Below the pieces are notes generated by a model. It was not told where the DNA came from. It did not search any database and worked only from the letters and a program-made list of their open reading frames with translations. The translations under genes and the position numbers were made by a program. 64,000 nt of DNA from Phoenix dactylifera (lineage: Eukaryota; Streptophyta; Magnoliopsida; Arecales; Arecaceae). Shown here piece by piece: positions 62,001 to 64,000 of the stretch; the stretch's first letter is position 1, and each line of letters opens with the position of its first letter. The DNA is taken from NCBI RefSeq assembly GCF_009389715.1, contig NC_052399.1, positions 21,259,045 through 21,323,044 on the forward strand, read 5' to 3'.

Positions 62001-63423
62001 CCCAAACTTTTATCTACAACTTCAGCCTGCCCATTGGTTTGGAGATGGAAGGCACTAGAAAATCAAAGCTTAGCGCCTATCTTGGCCCACGGTGTCTTCC
62101 AAAAGTGGTTGGTGAACTTGACATCACGATCGAACAATATCATCTTTGGAAACCATGCAAAATGAGCTACCTCTTTGAAGAAAAAAAATTTTCAACATGG
62201 AAAGCATCAGTAGCCTTGCTCTTGGAATTTCTTTGGCAGTATCTAATTTTCTTGGCAATTGCATTCCTTATTTTGCAGGCAGTTGAAGAATCTTTGAAGA
62301 GCGTGAACCTATTCCATGGTGGTATTGGTGATAAGCCAGCTGGAACATATAGTGGTGGCATGAAGAGGCGGCTTAGCATTGCTATTTCATTGATTGGTGA
62401 TCCTAAAGTATGTATTTTTTGGCATAAGCATTCATGTGCTATCAAATTTTATCAGCTTATAACGAATGGCCCACTGATAATATGCCCCTGGAATTCTTGT
62501 TAGGTCGTCTATATGGATGAGCCAGGTAGTGGGTTAGATCCAGCATCAAGAAAAATCTTATGGGATGCTGTAAAACGTGCAAAGCAGGATCGGGCTATTA
62601 TTCTTACTAGTACAAATTGTGTTACCTTAGTTCTGAATTTAATTTTTCACCTCATCACATGCCCTTTTTTTTGGTCAGGAGAGAGTGAAGTTTGTTAGTC
62701 TGTACAATTGTTTTACAATAATTGGAAAAATACATTGAATTTATTGGCTGATACAATGATAAAATATGTATTTAGTGCTCTCTCTGTGTGCTTGATTTCA
62801 TTGGTTAAGCTGTCTACTTGTCTGTTGCAGCACATTCAATGGAAGAAGCAGAGGCCTTATGTGACCGGATGGGAATTTTCGTAGATGGAAGTCTGCAGTG
62901 CATAGGGAGTGCAAAAGAGGTTAGTGGCAATCTTGATATCTTGACAATTTGAAGATACTCTAAGTTCAGAAGTTTCCTTTTGGCGTGTGGCTAGTATTTG
63001 AATAATGAATATCCGATAAGAAATTTATGATAACTTGATCATACGTAGATCTAACAATTGATTTAAGAATAATAATAATAAAAAAGATGCATGGATTGCT
63101 TACAAAAATGATGTTTTTGACAGCTGAAAGCAAGATTTGGAGGATCTTATGTCTTGACGATAACAACATCATCAAGCGAAGAGGAAGAGATAGAACGTTT
63201 AGTTCTGCAACTCTCACCTAGAGCTAACAAGATATATCATCTGTCAGGAACCCAAAAGTTTGAATTGCCAAGGCAGGATGTCAGAATTGCCGATGTTTTT
63301 CAAGTAGTGAAGGAAGCAAAGAAAAAGTTTCCTGTATTTGCATGGGGATTGGCTGACACCACCCTGGAGTATGTCTTCATTAAAGTTGCTAAGGGAGCAC
63401 AGGCATTTAACGAGCTTTCCTGA
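53008..63423 (+). CDS. ABCA-subfamily half-size ABC transporter (plant ABCA7/8-like)
   Basis: Eighteen coding exons join in phase to 975 aa: 53008-53160, 54027-54408, 54496-54578, 54696-54840, 56187-56306, 56390-56517, 56712-56867, 57161-57323, 57398-57523, 57642-57725, 57882-58249, 59121-59321, 59719-59828, 59978-60062, 62279-62407, 62504-62609, 62831-62919 and 63124-63423. One membrane span (about residues 58-78) precedes a large Cys-rich outer loop with [11 protein letters not shown] multi-span block follows at about residues 365-560, then a nucleotide-binding domain. Walker A is GPNGAGKTS (about residue 692), the Q-loop region [17 protein letters not shown], the signature [12 protein letters not shown], Walker [14 protein letters not shown], and the switch TTHSMEEAE. 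All key residues are intact, so it should hydrolyse ATP. Plant ABCA half transporters are linked to lipid or fatty-acid export, for instance AtABCA9 at the ER; substrate here is unknown. A decayed copy lies upstream. The splice codon joining exons 8 and 9 gives Asp where I recall Gly. Confidence 0.93.
55490..55665. repeat. GTACC-rich palindromic repeat in ABCA intron 4
   Basis: GACTCGGTAC (55546-55555) and GTACCGAGTC (55563-55572) form a perfect 10-bp inverted repeat around seven bases. Outer TACCAA/TTGGTA words extend the symmetry. Further TGGTACC/GTACCAGCATGGTAC words follow to about 55640. It belongs to the same loose family as the segments at 3.5-4.3, 38.7 and 56.6 kb. Confidence 0.6.
56565..56690. 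repeat. GTACC-rich repeat segment in ABCA intron 6
   Basis: Words GTACCATG, TTGGTACAATGCC, GGTACTGGTATG and ACTGGTACTCC cluster just before the exon 7 acceptor at 56711. It is a diverged and short member of the GTACC-rich family and leaves the splice site functional in appearance. Confidence 0.4.
56895..57036 (+). repeat. Tandem duplication of 71 bp in ABCA intron 7
   Basis: Units 56895-56965 and 56966-57036 begin GACTGTGCTCTATGATTTAT and differ at only two or so positions, so the duplication is recent. Confidence 0.9.
58305..58500 (+). repeat. Compound TA/CA/CATA/GT microsatellite in ABCA intron 11
   Basis: About 195 bases of interwoven TA, CA, CATA and GT dinucleotide and tetranucleotide repeats. 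They yield spurious Tyr/Ile/His/Cys/Val-rich frames on both strands. Confidence 0.95.
60063..62278 (+). other. ABCA intron 14, 2.2 kb, carrying a retroelement remnant
   Basis: The donor is at 60063 and the acceptor at 62277-62278. The left 1.7 kb is AT-rich with no recognised domain. The right part holds an antisense Ty3/gypsy integrase fragment listed separately. Confidence 0.7.
61800..62225 (-). mobile_element. Ty3/gypsy retrotransposon integrase remnant, antisense in ABCA intron 14
   Basis: Read on the minus strand, broken frames show an F-F-K-E-V-type segment (about 62185), then F-D-R-D-V-K-F followed by H-F-W-K-T-P-W (about 62130-62085) with the second catalytic Asp. Next comes a Q-T-N-G-Q-A-E-V-V segment with the third catalytic acid (about 62035-62010). 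A decayed match to the S-A-L-Y-G part of the integrase end follows (about 61915). At least one stop and two frame shifts make it dead. No LTRs were seen, so only a fragment of pol survives. Its right edge is about 50 bp from the ABCA exon 15 acceptor, which remains good. Confidence 0.75.
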
Positions 63424-63575
63424 TCGAAGAACAACAACTCATTTAAGACATTTTGATCTTATCTTTATCGTTTTCCTGGTCATGGATAGCTTCTTTCTGA
63501 TAATCTCTTGGAGAATCTAATATGCTAGTCCAAGAGAAGACATGTTAATTTAATAAAAAAAAGCCAAGGTTAACT
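63424..63575 (+). other. ABCA 3' untranslated region
   Basis: Follows the stop at 63421-63423. An AATTTAATAAAAAA word at 63547-63560 resembles a near-upstream polyadenylation signal, after which an inserted TIR element begins. The exact cleavage site is unknown. Confidence 0.45.
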
Positions 63576-64000
63576 TAGGCTCCGTTTGGCAGAGTTTTTG
63601 GTAGACCAGAAAATACTTTCTGATTCTCCAAAAGTACTATTGGATGGAATAAGGATGTTTATAGCTTTGCAAAAAAGCTAAAACAGCTTTTTAGAAAAAA
63701 ACTCCAAAATAGAGATTATTCAGAAAAACACTTTTAGCATACGTTGGAAAGCTGTTTTAATTTATAAATTTTTTTGGACCAAAATAACTAAAAAATATAA
63801 TATTTTATATCTTTATTATTATATTATACTATAAATATAATATTATATCATAATATATTGATATGTTATGTTTATAATATCAAACTATATTATATTATTA
63901 TGCTATACTATATAATAATATTATTATATTATATTATAGTAATATTATACTATATTATATATTTATGTATTAATATATATTAAATTTTATTATTCTCTGA
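63576..64000. mobile_element. Start of a TIR element, same family as the 46.2-47.1 kb copy, cut by the window end
   Basis: It starts TAGGCTCCGTTTGGCAGAG. Its first 250 bases match, in reverse, the right half of the 46211-47125 element (CCAGAAAATACTTTCTGATT against CCAAAAAATATTTTCTAACC, and so on). An almost pure A/T core follows. The other end is outside the window, so its length is unknown. Confidence 0.6.

Noticed and set aside
1-64000. CRISPR arrays, tRNA/rRNA genes, biosynthetic cluster or an endogenous virus
   Set aside because: No regularly spaced repeats, no cloverleaf or rRNA sequence, and the genes belong to unrelated housekeeping or signalling families. The only retroviral-like domain is a dead Ty3/gypsy integrase scrap.

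Overview
This window is nuclear DNA of a flowering plant, most likely a monocot and perhaps a palm or palm-like species. The genes are split by many GT-AG introns, some several kilobases long, in AT-rich DNA full of old LINE, SINE, LTR-retrotransposon and MITE remnants and GA/AT microsatellites. The plant assignment is firm because plant-specific families are present. The monocot/palm assignment is only an impression from gene style and repeat character.

Layout from left to right: (1) a RAD6-type ubiquitin-conjugating enzyme on the + strand (484-12733, 5 coding exons, 152 aa) with a 6.9 kb last intron holding MITE-like elements; (2) a convergent, minus-strand leucine-rich-repeat receptor-like pseudokinase (18869-14168, 6 exons, about 718 aa), with a partial duplication of its exon 2 in the neighbouring intron; (3) a repeat-rich intergenic region, 18870-26332, with a SINE that has perfect target-site duplications and a LINE 3' end; (4) a minus-strand basic, plant-specific protein of unknown function (31062-26333, 6 exons, about 357 aa); (5) a second retroelement-rich gap, 31100-36600, with three LINE 3' ends; (6) a + strand IQ67-domain calmodulin-binding protein (37450-45775, 6 exons, 565 aa) with a 221-bp x3 tandem array in its first coding intron; (7) an intergenic stretch with a TIR element and a second SINE copy; (8) a decayed partial copy of an ABCA transporter gene, lying directly upstream in the same orientation of (9) an intact ABCA-type half transporter (53008-63423, 18 coding exons, 975 aa), which carries an antisense Ty3/gypsy integrase remnant in one intron.

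The genes do not form a pathway: ubiquitin conjugation, receptor-like signalling, a calmodulin target and a lipid-type ABC transporter are simply neighbours. I saw no gene cluster, CRISPR array, tRNA, rRNA or viral system, and I do not claim a new biological system. The most informative oddities are structural: a 38-bp LINE tail insertion flanked by 14-bp duplications, a fold-back made from a coding exon end inside an intron, the 221-bp triplication, the ABCA tandem pseudogene, and a dispersed GTACC-rich repeat family.

Exon boundaries were placed by hand from GT/AG sites, reading-frame continuity and family resemblance recalled from general knowledge. No alignment was run.
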